From NCBI GenBank assembly GCA_964371025.1, contig CAYJKH010000003.1, positions 62,001 to 126,000 on the forward strand: a DNA stretch of 64,000 nucleotides, read 5' to 3'. Below the pieces are notes generated by a model. It did no database searches. It had not been told where the DNA came from and saw only the letters and a program-made list of their open reading frames with translations. Of the stretch, positions 26,051 to 35,039 are shown piece by piece. Position 1 is the first letter of the stretch, and every line of letters starts with the position of its first letter. The position numbers were made by a program, and so were the translations under genes. This DNA is from CAYJDP01 sp964371025 (GTDB lineage Bacteria; Bacillota_I; Bacilli_A; RF39; UBA660).

Positions 26051-27172
26051 TTAGTATGTTCTCATTGGAACTACCAATTGTGTTAAACCAGCATCATCTG
26101 TTGAATTTAATAAAATGGGCTTAATTCCTCCAACAAAATGAATATCCACAGTTTTTCCGGAAAAAGTTTTTAAAGCTTCCATCATGTATTTTGAACTAAA
26201 TGAAATACTAATTTCTTCACTATTATTTTTAGTAATATTCATTTTTTCTTCTACTCTACCTATTTCAGCAGTAGAACTTTTTAAATTTAAAGTATTTTCT
26301 TTTGTATCTAATGTTACTACATTTTTATCTTTATCACTACTTAATATACTAACTCTATCAATTACATTATAGAAATTATTTAAATCCACAGTTACTGTTA
26401 AAAAAGTTTCTGTAGGAATAAAATTAGATACATTAGGATATGTTCCATTAATTAATCTAGATTGAAATTTCATATTTTCATTAGTAAATAGGACTTTACT
26501 TTTAAATATATGAATATAAATGTACTCATCATCTGATAAAATTTTGATTAATTCTATAATATTATGGCTAGGAATTATAATATTATAATTTTCATCTACT
26601 TCTTGTTCTAATTTAACTACTTTTTTAGCTAATCTATAACTATTAGTAGAATTACATTCTAGTATATTACCAGCAATATTAAAATTAATTCCTGTTAAAA
26701 CTGGTTTACTTTCTTCACTACTTGCTGCAAAAGCAGTTTGATTTACTAATGTTTTTAAAACTTCAGTTTTTAATTTAATAACTTTTTTACTTTCTTCAAG
26801 CCCTATATTAGGATATTCACTTTCACTTATACCATTTAAATTAAATTCACTATTTTTTGTGTAAATAAGAATCTTTAATTCATCTAGTACTTCTATATTA
26901 ATAAACTCATCTTGGATTTTTCTTACTATATCTAATATGTATTTTCCTTGAATTATAATCTTACCCTCTTTTTCAATGGTAGCATTATTTTCATTTAAAG
27001 TAATAAACGTTTCTATAGATATATCATTATCACTTGCTGTTAGGGTTAGTTTATTTTTTTTTATTTCAAATTTTATACCTGATAAAACAGGAATTATGTT
27101 TTTAGTAGAAATAGCTTTTGATACTCTATTTAAAGCTATTAATAATATTTCTTTTTTTATTGTAAATTTCAT
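26051..27172 (-). CDS. dnaN: DNA polymerase III beta clamp
   Basis: Sliding clamp. The 373-aa product has the three-fold repeated clamp fold, starting MKFTIKKEILLIALNRVSK, and ends with the family's QLVVPMRTY, which supplies part of the hydrophobic binding cleft. Length is typical. It follows dnaA with a 130-bp gap holding a DnaA-box-like sequence. Confidence 0.97.
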   Translation of the reverse strand: MKFTIKKEILLIALNRVSKAISTKNIIPVLSGIKFEIKKNKLTLTASDNDISIETFITLNENNATIEKEGKIIIQGKYILDIVRKIQDEFINIEVLDELKILIYTKNSEFNLNGISESEYPNIGLEESKKVIKLKTEVLKTLVNQTAFAASSEESKPVLTGINFNIAGNILECNSTNSYRLAKKVVKLEQEVDENYNIIIPSHNIIELIKILSDDEYIYIHIFKSKVLFTNENMKFQSRLINGTYPNVSNFIPTETFLTVTVDLNNFYNVIDRVSILSSDKDKNVVTLDTKENTLNLKSSTAEIGRVEEKMNITKNNSEEISISFSSKYMMEALKTFSGKTVDIHFVGGIKPILLNSTDDAGLTQLVVPMRTY

Positions 27173-27223
27173 ATTAATCCTTCTTTCTTTTTATTATATT
27201 TTATATATTATTATTGTTATTAC

Positions 27224-27232
27224 TGTGGAAAA
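27224..27232 (-). other. DnaA-box-like site between dnaA and dnaN
   Basis: TGTGGAAAA on the plus strand (TTTTCCACA on the minus strand) differs by one base from the TTATCCACA consensus and matches the boxes on the other side of dnaA. Confidence 0.45.
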
Positions 27233-27305
27233 CGTGTAAAACTCTTAAATCTAAAGATATATATATTTTTCATTAAAGATTTAACTGTTTAAAACTATTA
27301 AGTTT

Positions 27306-28694
27306 TCATTTTTTATTAACAAATCCAATGTCATCTTTCAAATTTTCCACTATTTTGACTAGGTCTTTATTATTTTTTAATTCATTCTCTATTTTATCAA
27401 CAGAATGCATTACTGTAGAATGATCTTTTCCTCCGAATTCAATTCCAATTTTGGGAAAAGATTCACTTGTTAAATGTCTACACAGGTACATTGCAATTTG
27501 TCTTGGAAAAGAAATGTTGGAACTTCTTTTTTTGCTTCTAATATCTTCGGTTGTTATATTAAAATATTCAGAGACAATTTTTTGTATTCTATGAACATCA
27601 TTTTTTTCACTCATTCCTTTACTTATAAAGTCTTTAAGTGCCTCTATTGCTAAGTCTAAGGTAATATTTACTCCCCCCATTATTGTGGAATAAGCAACAA
27701 GTCTAGTAATAGAACCTTCTAATATTCTAACATCAGTTCCTATGTTAGAGGCAATGTATTCTATAACATCATCAGGAATTTCTTTTTCAAAGTTTGCAGA
27801 GATAATTTTTTTCTTTAAAATTGCTGTTCTTAAAGAAAATTCTGGTGGAAAAATATTAACTGTTAATCCCCAGCAAAATCTTGTTCTAAGTCTGTCTTCT
27901 AATACTTTTAAATCATCTGGAGATCTATCTGATGAAATTATAATTTGTTTACTATCATCATATAAAGTATTAAAAGTATGGAAAAATTCTTGTTGTGTTT
28001 GTGTTGCTCCACCTAAAAACTGAATATCATCTATTATTAATACATCAACATTTCTATATTTATTTTTAAAAAAATCTACGTAATTAAAATTTTTTCCTTT
28101 TATATCTTTCTTATTAATATTTACAAAGTCTTGAATAAATTGATCACTAGTAACATATAATACTTTTTTTTCTGTCTTATTAGTAATAAAGTTACCAATA
28201 GCATGCATTAAATGAGTCTTCCCTAATCCACTATTTCCATATAAAAATAAAGGATTGTACATCTTACCAGGATTTTCAGCTACTGATAATGCTGCATCAT
28301 GAGCAAATCGATTACTATTCCCTACTATAAAACTTTCAAAAGTATATTGTGTATTTAAATTAGTTTTTTCTATCCTATTAATATTATTAGTCTTTTCTTC
28401 TATATTAAGAATTTTATTAGGAGGTTGTTCTGCAATATCATTTATTTCACTTTCTAAAAGAAATTTAAGTTCATAGCTAATACCAGTTATTTCGGTTAAT
28501 TTATTAGTTATTAAAGTCGAATAGTTTTCATCATTTAATACTTTTAAATGAATAGCCATAGGAACTGAAATTATAACGGTACCATCTTCTATTTTATATA
28601 ATTTGGTATTAATAAACCAAGAATTAAAAGATAATTCTGAAACTTCAGGTTTAATTTTATCTAAAAAATTATCCCAAATATTAGATACGTCCAT
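27306..28694 (-). CDS. dnaA: Chromosomal replication initiator DnaA
   Basis: Binds DnaA boxes and opens the origin. The 462-aa product has the N-terminal helicase-interaction domain, a variable linker (about 85-125) and the AAA+ core: FIVGNSNRFAHDAA, Walker A GNSGLGKTHLMHA near residue 150, DVLIIDDIQFL Walker B. The C-terminal helix-turn-helix carries the signature GGKDHSTVMHS. It ends in TGA. GGGGGTG precedes the ATG. Transcription away from rpmH is the usual arrangement at Bacillota origins. Confidence 0.98.
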   Translation of the reverse strand: MDVSNIWDNFLDKIKPEVSELSFNSWFINTKLYKIEDGTVIISVPMAIHLKVLNDENYSTLITNKLTEITGISYELKFLLESEINDIAEQPPNKILNIEEKTNNINRIEKTNLNTQYTFESFIVGNSNRFAHDAALSVAENPGKMYNPLFLYGNSGLGKTHLMHAIGNFITNKTEKKVLYVTSDQFIQDFVNINKKDIKGKNFNYVDFFKNKYRNVDVLIIDDIQFLGGATQTQQEFFHTFNTLYDDSKQIIISSDRSPDDLKVLEDRLRTRFCWGLTVNIFPPEFSLRTAILKKKIISANFEKEIPDDVIEYIASNIGTDVRILEGSITRLVAYSTIMGGVNITLDLAIEALKDFISKGMSEKNDVHRIQKIVSEYFNITTEDIRSKKRSSNISFPRQIAMYLCRHLTSESFPKIGIEFGGKDHSTVMHSVDKIENELKNNKDLVKIVENLKDDIGFVNKK

Positions 28695-28987
28695 TCGACT
28701 TCACCCCCAAGTTGAATTTAATAGTTTTATTCTACATTAAATGTTGAAAAAAATAAACACTTTCTATCTAAAAAAAGTTTTAAACAATAATTCCCCAAAA
28801 AAATCCACAAATTTAAGATAATTATAATATCAAAAATTGTATTTTTCCACATTTTCCACAAATTAAATTTCTACATATAAATATATTCCCCAATTTGTGT
28901 GGAAAATAATAAAATTTACATATTCAATTGACAAAGAGCTATAAAATTATTATAATAAATGAGATTTGTATATGGAGGTGGAATTGA
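28695..28987. other. oriC: Replication origin region (oriC) between dnaA and rpmH
   Basis: 293 bp without genes where all transcription diverges. It holds two abutting TTTTCCACA boxes (28843-28851 and 28852-28860), an inverted TGTGGAAAA (28898-28906) and a weaker AAATCCACA (28801-28809). The DNA around them is A/T-rich enough to unwind. The boxes deviate uniformly from TTATCCACA. With the box at 27224-27232, the origin may be bipartite around dnaA, as in Bacillus. Confidence 0.85.
28928..28956 (+). promoter_or_regulatory. Consensus promoter of rpmH
   Basis: TTGACA (28928-28933), 17-nt spacer, TATAAT (28951-28956): a perfect sigma-A promoter, followed by GGAGG 20 nt later. Confidence 0.9.
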
Positions 28988-29110
28988 ATGAAGAGAACAT
29001 ATCAGCCAAATAATCGTAAAAAATCTAAACAAGCTGGATTTTTCGCACGTAAAAAAACTAATATTTTGAATCGTCGTCGTCGTAAAGGTCGTAAAAGATT
29101 ATGTAAATAA
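28988..29110 (+). CDS. rpmH: 50S ribosomal protein L34 (short form)
   Basis: The 40-residue product begins MKRTYQPNNRKKSK and ends in RRRRKGRKRLCK, the L34 pattern. Family members are usually 44 residues; the middle, where most have RMSTKNGRKVL, is shortened to about RKKTNILN. Start ATG lies after GGAGG. rpmH facing away from dnaA and followed by rnpA is the conserved origin arrangement. Confidence 0.95.
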   Translation: MKRTYQPNNRKKSKQAGFFARKKTNILNRRRRKGRKRLCK

Positions 29111-29112
29111 TA

Positions 29113-29137
29113 CACTGCTATAAAACAGTGGTTTTTT
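29113..29137 (+). terminator. Terminator between rpmH and rnpA
   Basis: CACTG, 8-nt loop, CAGTG, then GTTTTTT. The stem is only 5 bp, so read-through into rnpA is likely. Confidence 0.5.
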
Positions 29138-29163
29138 ACTAATATAATAAAATAGGGTAAAAT

Positions 29164-29502
29164 ATGAAAAAAATTAATATATTAAAAAAACAACATCAAT
29201 TTGATAATTTGATCAAAACAGGAAAAGTATTAAAAAATCAAAGTTTTGTATTATATTATAAAGATAATGAAAAAAATCTAAACAGATTTGGTATTTCAGT
29301 AGGTAAAAAACTAGGAAATGCTGTATATAGAAATGAATATAAAAGAAAAATTAGATCTATTATAGATAATAATCCTTATAATATATATACAAAAAAAGAC
29401 TTCGTTATTATTTTAAGAAAATCAAATTCTAAAAAAAGTTATAAAGAATTAGAAAATGATTATAATAAGCTATTCAATAAATATGAAAGGGAAATCAAAT
29501 GA
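29164..29502 (+). CDS. rnpA: Ribonuclease P protein component
   Basis: Protein subunit of RNase P, which matures the 5' end of tRNAs. The 112-aa product is basic, with the RNR-like stretch near FGISVGKKLGNAVYRNEYKRK (residues 39-59; Bacillus has AVxRNRxKR), where R-N-E replaces the usual R-N-R. The stop TGA overlaps the yidC start (ATGA). The RNA subunit is not in this window. Confidence 0.94.
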   Translation: MKKINILKKQHQFDNLIKTGKVLKNQSFVLYYKDNEKNLNRFGISVGKKLGNAVYRNEYKRKIRSIIDNNPYNIYTKKDFVIILRKSNSKKSYKELENDYNKLFNKYEREIK

Positions 29503-30425
29503 AATATAAAAATTTAAAACTTCTTTTAGTATTATTGGTAGTTTTTTTAACTACAGGATGTACTGAATTTTTAAAAGATGAAGACAATAAACAAGTAACT
29601 AATGAAATAACGGGGCAACAAATAACAAAAAATATTATTTGTCAACCAACAGATAAAAATAATATTAAAATCTATAATGAATATGATGTAAATATTGAAA
29701 AACTTCCAGAATGTAAAGATTTAAACATAACGTCAGACGAGTATGAAAGTCTATGGACAAGTTTCTTTGTCCAACCTTTATCATTTTTATTATTAAAAGT
29801 TGGAGGTATAGTATCTAATTATGGTCTTTCAATTGTATTAGTAGCATTATTAATTAGATTAATTATGTTCCCAATTACTCAAAAGACTGCTATGCAATCT
29901 GAATTAATAAAAAAAGCAAAACCTGAATTACAAAAGTTGGAAAAAACTTATGAAAATAAAAAATCCCAAGAAGATCAAATGAGAAAAACTCAAGAGATGA
30001 TGGCTATTTATAAAAAGCATAAAATTAATCCAATAACAGGATGTTTATTTGCACTAATTCAACTACCATTATTTATTGGTTTTTATGAAGCAATTCAAAG
30101 AACGCCAGCTATTTATGAAGATAAATTATTAGGTTTACAACTAGGAACAGCACCTTCAATGGGAATTAGTAGTGATACATGGTTTATGTATATATTAATA
30201 GTAGTATTAGTGTCAGCATCCACATTTATATCTTTAAAATTAAATTCAGCAAGCACTAATTCAGAAATCAATTTAAAAAGTTTACCTTTAATAATGACAA
30301 TAATGATTACAGTATTTGGTATATTTATGCCTTCAGGGTTAGCATTGTATTGGATAACATCTAATATATTTACTTTACTTCAAAATTTATTAGTTAAAAG
30401 GAGAAAAGGAAATGAAAACGTATAG
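29499..30425 (+). CDS. yidC: Membrane protein insertase YidC/OxaA, lipoprotein form
   Basis: Inserts membrane proteins alone or with SecYEG. The 308-aa product has a lipoprotein signal ending TTGC with Cys21, typical of Gram-positive SpoIIIJ/YidC. A short extracellular region and five hydrophobic segments from about residue 90 on follow; conserved LIRLIMFPITQKTAMQS holds the groove arginine. The basic tail KRRKGNENV is short. It overlaps rnpA by 4 nt and jag by 14 nt. Confidence 0.95.
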   Translation: MKYKNLKLLLVLLVVFLTTGCTEFLKDEDNKQVTNEITGQQITKNIICQPTDKNNIKIYNEYDVNIEKLPECKDLNITSDEYESLWTSFFVQPLSFLLLKVGGIVSNYGLSIVLVALLIRLIMFPITQKTAMQSELIKKAKPELQKLEKTYENKKSQEDQMRKTQEMMAIYKKHKINPITGCLFALIQLPLFIGFYEAIQRTPAIYEDKLLGLQLGTAPSMGISSDTWFMYILIVVLVSASTFISLKLNSASTNSEINLKSLPLIMTIMITVFGIFMPSGLALYWITSNIFTLLQNLLVKRRKGNENV

Positions 30426-31026
30426 TTATTTAGGAAAAACAAAAGAAGAAGCAATTTTAATGGCAACTGAGGAATTACATGAAGTAAAAGAAAATTTAAT
30501 TATAATTGAAGAAGAAGAACAAAAAAAAGGAATTCTTTCTTCAAAAAAAATAAGTATTAAAGTAGTAGAAAAAAGAGAAGCAAATAATAGTATAAAAGAA
30601 GAAATTATTACTTTATTAAAAAAAATGGGAATTTCTGCTAATGTTGAAATTTCTGTAAAGGAAAATATACCAAATTTTAGAATATTTTCTGATAATGACG
30701 CTTTATTAATTGGTAAAAATGGAAAAAATTTAAAGGCTTTATCTATTTTAATCGGACAAGTGATAAAAAAGCAATTAGGGAGAAATTATAAATTTTTAAT
30801 TGATATTAATTCATATAAAGAAAAGCATCAAAAAGATTTGGAAAGACTTGCTAAAAAAATTGCAAAAGAAGTCTTAGAAACAAAAATAGAAGTAAAATTA
30901 GATTCTATGAATTCCTATGAAAGAAGAATTATTCATACTTCTTTATCAGAGTATAATGATATAGTGACAGTAAGTGAAGGTGAAGAACCTAATAGATATA
31001 TAATTATAAAAATAAAAGGAGAGTAA
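30412..31026 (+). CDS. khpB: RNA-binding protein Jag/KhpB
   Basis: KH-domain RNA-binding protein of Gram-positive bacteria, partner of KhpA. The 204-aa product has an N-terminal Jag domain (SYLGKTKEEAILMA), a KH domain with LIGKNGKNLKAL around residues 100-111, and an R3H domain with MNSYERRIIHTSL near residue 165. It is co-transcribed with yidC and followed by a terminator. Confidence 0.94.
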   Translation: MKTYSYLGKTKEEAILMATEELHEVKENLIIIEEEEQKKGILSSKKISIKVVEKREANNSIKEEIITLLKKMGISANVEISVKENIPNFRIFSDNDALLIGKNGKNLKALSILIGQVIKKQLGRNYKFLIDINSYKEKHQKDLERLAKKIAKEVLETKIEVKLDSMNSYERRIIHTSLSEYNDIVTVSEGEEPNRYIIIKIKGE

Positions 31027-31038
31027 TCTCTTTTTTTT
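31014..31038 (+). terminator. Terminator after jag
   Basis: AAAAGGAGA-GTAA-TCTCTTTTT with one G-U pair and a U tail, at the jag stop codon. Confidence 0.7.
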
Positions 31039-31044
31039 AATTAA

Positions 31045-31073
31045 TTTACATTGATAATAACTTATGTTATAAT
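31045..31073 (+). promoter_or_regulatory. Promoter of mnmE operon
   Basis: TTTACA (31045-31050), 17-nt spacer, TGTTATAAT with extended -10 (TATAAT 31068-31073). Confidence 0.75.
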
Positions 31074-31095
31074 AAGCGCAGAAAGGAGCTATAAT

Positions 31096-32451
31096 ATGAA
31101 TGATACAATCATTGCAATATCAACTACAGTAGGGGTAGGAGCTATCTCAATTGTTAGATTGAGTGGAGAAAAAGCAATAGAAATCGTTAACAATAACTTT
31201 AAAGGGCCAAATTTAGAAAAAGTAAAAACCCATACTATAAATTATGGATACATAATGGATGATAAAGAAAAATGTGATGAAGTTTTAGTTTCTGTTATGA
31301 GAGCTCCTAAAACGTTTACAACGGAAGATATAGTAGAGATAAATTGTCATGGAGGAATTATAACAACTAATAAAGTATTAGAAGTTATGTTAAGACATGG
31401 TGCAAGACTAGCAGAACCAGGAGAGTTTACAAAACGCGCATTTTTAAATAACAGAATTGATTTAGTCGAGAGTGAGGCTATCATTGATTTAATTACCAGC
31501 AAAACAAAAGAGCAACAAAAACTAGCTTTATCTAATTTAAATGGAACAATATCGAATTTAATAAAGGAATATAGAAGCAAAATATTAAATATGCTTTCTT
31601 CTATAGAAGTTAATAATGATTATCCAGAATATCAAGATATAGAAGTTATTACAAATAAAGAGCTAAGAGAATTAATTATTACATTAAAAACAGATTTGTT
31701 AAATTTAATAAATGAATCAGAAAATAAGAAAATTTTTCAAACTGGAATAAAAACAGCTATTATAGGGAAACCAAATGTTGGAAAAAGTAGTATTTTAAAT
31801 AAGTTATTAGAAGAAGATAAAGCAATAGTGACAAATGTTGAAGGAACAACTAGAGATACTGTAGAAGGAGAATTAATTATTGATGGAATATTACTTGAAA
31901 TAATTGATACAGCAGGAATTCGTGAATCTATGAATATTGTTGAAAAAATAGGAATAGAGAAGTCATTAAAATTAATTGATCAAGTTGATTTAATAATTTT
32001 AGTTCTTGATAATAATAAAGATTTAACTAAAGATGATTTAAATATCTTAGAAAAAACAAAAAATAAAGAAAGAATAATTGTAATTAATAAAAATGATTTA
32101 CCAAGAAAGATAAAAGAAGAACATTTAATTGATTTAGATTATATTGAAACAAATACTAATAGTATTGATGGTGTCAAAAAAATAAAAGAAAAAATAAAAG
32201 AAATATATAATTTAGAGAAAATTAAAACAAATGATTTTTCTTTTTTGAGTAATGCTAGGCAAATTGCATTAGCTAAAAAAGCTTTTGAAAATATAAAAGA
32301 AGCAGAAAAAGGAATAGAGCAAAAATTACCAATTGATTTAGTTTCAATTGATTTAAAAGAATGTTTTGAAAATTTAGGTGAAATAATTGGAGAAACATAT
32401 TCTGAAGAAATTATTGATAATTTATTTAGTAATTTTTGTGTAGGAAAATAA
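31096..32451 (+). CDS. mnmE: tRNA modification GTPase MnmE
   Basis: With MnmG makes the cmnm5 modification at wobble uridine 34 of several tRNAs. The start is the ATG after AAAGGAG (an upstream in-frame ATA/TTG extension is leader sequence), giving 451 aa. The N-terminal tetrahydrofolate-binding domain starts MNDTIIAISTTVG. The central G domain has GKPNVGKSS, the DTAGIRES switch and NKND. The C-terminal CVGK is the conserved CxGK catalytic tail. mnmG starts 2 nt after the stop. Confidence 0.97.
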   Translation: MNDTIIAISTTVGVGAISIVRLSGEKAIEIVNNNFKGPNLEKVKTHTINYGYIMDDKEKCDEVLVSVMRAPKTFTTEDIVEINCHGGIITTNKVLEVMLRHGARLAEPGEFTKRAFLNNRIDLVESEAIIDLITSKTKEQQKLALSNLNGTISNLIKEYRSKILNMLSSIEVNNDYPEYQDIEVITNKELRELIITLKTDLLNLINESENKKIFQTGIKTAIIGKPNVGKSSILNKLLEEDKAIVTNVEGTTRDTVEGELIIDGILLEIIDTAGIRESMNIVEKIGIEKSLKLIDQVDLIILVLDNNKDLTKDDLNILEKTKNKERIIVINKNDLPRKIKEEHLIDLDYIETNTNSIDGVKKIKEKIKEIYNLEKIKTNDFSFLSNARQIALAKKAFENIKEAEKGIEQKLPIDLVSIDLKECFENLGEIIGETYSEEIIDNLFSNFCVGK

Positions 32452-32453
32452 AT

Positions 32454-34316
32454 ATGAATTATGAAATAATAGTAGTAGGTGGAGGTCATGCTGGATGTGA
32501 AGCTGCTTTAGTAAGTGCTCGCAAAGGCTACAATACACTACTTATAACAAGTAATATTAATAATATAGCGGATATGCCTTGTAACCCAGCAATCGGTGGA
32601 CCTGCTAAAGGTATTTTAGTAAGAGAAATTGATGCATTAGGTGGAGAAATGGGAATTAATACAGATAAAAGTGTAATTCAAATCAAAATGCTTAATACAA
32701 AAAAAGGGCCAGCTGTACAAGCTTTAAGAGCACAAGTAGATAGACATTTATATGCAAAAAATATGCAAAAAACTTTAAAAGAAACTAAAAATTTAACAAT
32801 AAAAGAAGCAATGGTTGAAAACTTAATTATTAAAGATAATGAAGTAAAAGGAATTATTACTGAGCATAAAAAAGAAATATTTGCAAATATTGTTATATTA
32901 ACAACTGGGACATACTTAAAAAGTTCTATACTAATCGGTGATACATCAAAAAAAGAAGGCCCTCACGGAGAAAAAGCTTCTTTACATTTATCAGACAAAT
33001 TACAAAATTTAGGTTTTAATATTTTGAGGTTAAAAACGGGAACCCCACCTAGAATTGATAAAAACTCAATAAATTTTATAGAATTACAAAAAGAATATGG
33101 AGATGAAAAAGAACATACTTTTTCCCATACAAATAAAGTTTATTATGATGTTAATAATCAAGAAATTTGTCATTTGATTTATACTACAAAAGAAACTCAC
33201 GACATAGTAATAAATAACATACATAAATCTAGCATGTACAGTGGATTAGTAGAAGGAATAGGTCCTAGATATTGTCCTTCTATCGAAGATAAAATTAAAA
33301 GATTTTCTGATAAAGAGAAACATCAATTATTTTTAGAACCAGAAAGTTTAAGTACTAATGATATTTACATACAAGGATTTTCTACTAGTTTTCCAGTTGA
33401 TATTCAAGAAAAATTAGTTAAAAGTTTACCAGGTTTATTAAATGCTAAAATAAATAAATATGCTTATGCAATTGAGTATGATGCAATTGATTCAAAACAA
33501 TTAAAAAAATCATTAGAGTCTAAAATAATAAGTAATTTATTTTTTGCAGGACAAATAAATGGAACAAGTGGATATGAAGAAGCAGCAGGACAGGGAATAA
33601 TTGCTGGAATAAATGCAACTTTAAAAATAGAATCAAAAGAACCTTTGATTTTAAATAGAAATGATGCATATATTGGTGTTTTAATAGATGATTTAGTAAC
33701 AAAAGGAGTTAAAGATCCGTATAGATTATTAACATCAAGAGCGGAATATCGTTTATTATTAAGGAATGATAATGCTGATATTAGATTAAGTGATAAAGGA
33801 TATAATGTAGGGCTTTTACCTATTGAAAAATACAATAATTATTGTAGTAAAATTAATAATATAAAAGCTGCAACTATTAAACTTAAAGAATATAGAATAA
33901 CTCCAAAAGCTGAAATAAATAATTATTTAAATGAAATAGGGACAACATCATTAAAGGAAGGAATATCACTTTTTGAACTGTTAAAACGACCTGAAGTGAC
34001 TTTTGAAGACATTAATTATTTTTTAAACATCAATTTAACTGAAACGGAAAAACAACAAATTACTATTAATGCTAAATATGAAGGATATATTAAAAAAGCA
34101 AAAAAAGAAGCTGCAAGAATGTTAGTTTTAGAAGAAAAAAAAATACCTGAATATATAAATTATGACGATATACCAAATTTAGCTAGTGAAGCAAGACAAA
34201 AATTAAATGAAATAAAACCAAATACGATTGGACAAGCTACAAGAATCAGTGGTGTAAACCCAGCAGATATATCAATACTCCTGGTTTATTTAAAAAGGAA
34301 CAACAAGCATGAATAA
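32454..34316 (+). CDS. mnmG: tRNA uridine-5-carboxymethylaminomethyl synthesis protein MnmG
   Basis: FAD-dependent partner of MnmE. From the ATG at 32454 the product has 620 aa; the longer in-frame version would overlap mnmE and lacks the family start. N-terminal FAD-binding GGGHAGCEAALVSARKG, the CNPAIGGPAKG block with a catalytic Cys, and the GTSGYEEAAGQG region near residue 370 are all present. It overlaps rsmG by 8 nt. Confidence 0.97.
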   Translation: MNYEIIVVGGGHAGCEAALVSARKGYNTLLITSNINNIADMPCNPAIGGPAKGILVREIDALGGEMGINTDKSVIQIKMLNTKKGPAVQALRAQVDRHLYAKNMQKTLKETKNLTIKEAMVENLIIKDNEVKGIITEHKKEIFANIVILTTGTYLKSSILIGDTSKKEGPHGEKASLHLSDKLQNLGFNILRLKTGTPPRIDKNSINFIELQKEYGDEKEHTFSHTNKVYYDVNNQEICHLIYTTKETHDIVINNIHKSSMYSGLVEGIGPRYCPSIEDKIKRFSDKEKHQLFLEPESLSTNDIYIQGFSTSFPVDIQEKLVKSLPGLLNAKINKYAYAIEYDAIDSKQLKKSLESKIISNLFFAGQINGTSGYEEAAGQGIIAGINATLKIESKEPLILNRNDAYIGVLIDDLVTKGVKDPYRLLTSRAEYRLLLRNDNADIRLSDKGYNVGLLPIEKYNNYCSKINNIKAATIKLKEYRITPKAEINNYLNEIGTTSLKEGISLFELLKRPEVTFEDINYFLNINLTETEKQQITINAKYEGYIKKAKKEAARMLVLEEKKIPEYINYDDIPNLASEARQKLNEIKPNTIGQATRISGVNPADISILLVYLKRNNKHE

Positions 34317-34953
34317 TAATGAATTTATAGAAGAATTATCAAAAATAAATATTAATTTAACTGATAAACAATTAAAAAAGTTAGAAAAATTTTATGATTA
34401 TTTAATTAAAACAAACGAAACAATGAATTTAACTAGAATAGTAGAAAAAGAAGAAGTTTATTTAAAACACTTTTATGATAGTCTTACAATAAGTATGGTT
34501 ATAAATTTAAATAAAAAACAAACTTTATGTGATATAGGATCAGGAGCAGGTTTTCCAGGAGTAGTTTTGGGTATATGTTTTCCTAATCTAAATATTACAT
34601 TAGTAGATTCTTTACTTAAAAGAGTAAATTATTTGAATGGTTTAGTAAAAGAATTAGAGATAGATAATATTAAAGCAATCCATTCTAGAGGAGAAGATTA
34701 TAAAGAAAAATATGATATAGTTACTGCTAGAGCAGTAGCACCTTTTGAAAGATTAATTCCATATACTATTCATTTGTTAAAAAAAGAGGGAACTCTAATC
34801 GCTATGAAAGCTAACGTTGATAAAGAAATAGAGGAAAACAAAAAAGTATTTAATAAAAATAAATGTTATATTTCATCATTAAAAGAAATCTATTTACCAA
34901 AAGAAAATAGTGTGCGTAATTTAGTTAGTATAAAAATAAAGGATAATAAATAA
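34309..34953 (+). CDS. rsmG: 16S rRNA m7G527 methyltransferase RsmG
   Basis: Methylates G527 of 16S rRNA with SAM. The 214-aa product has MNLTRI, the SAM loop CDIGSGAGFPG near residue 73, and TARAVAPFERL, which forms the family's conserved core. It is part of the mnmE-mnmG-rsmG transcript; noc has a separate promoter downstream. Confidence 0.96.
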   Translation: MNNNEFIEELSKININLTDKQLKKLEKFYDYLIKTNETMNLTRIVEKEEVYLKHFYDSLTISMVINLNKKQTLCDIGSGAGFPGVVLGICFPNLNITLVDSLLKRVNYLNGLVKELEIDNIKAIHSRGEDYKEKYDIVTARAVAPFERLIPYTIHLLKKEGTLIAMKANVDKEIEENKKVFNKNKCYISSLKEIYLPKENSVRNLVSIKIKDNK

Positions 34954-34974
34954 AATATTATTCTTTTTATTATC

Positions 34975-35003
34975 TTGCTTATTAATTAAAGATAAGATAT
35001 AAT
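34975..35003 (+). promoter_or_regulatory. Promoter of noc
   Basis: TTGCTT (34975-34980), 17-nt spacer, TATAAT (34998-35003). Confidence 0.6.
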
Positions 35004-35039
35004 TATATAGAATAGAAGAATAATGAAATGGGTGATAAA

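Noticed and set aside
35028..35039. Upstream ATG start for noc (MGDK extension)
   Set aside because: The ATG lies inside the GGGTGAT ribosome-binding site used by the ATG at 35040; murD shows the same false upstream ATG pattern at 54317.
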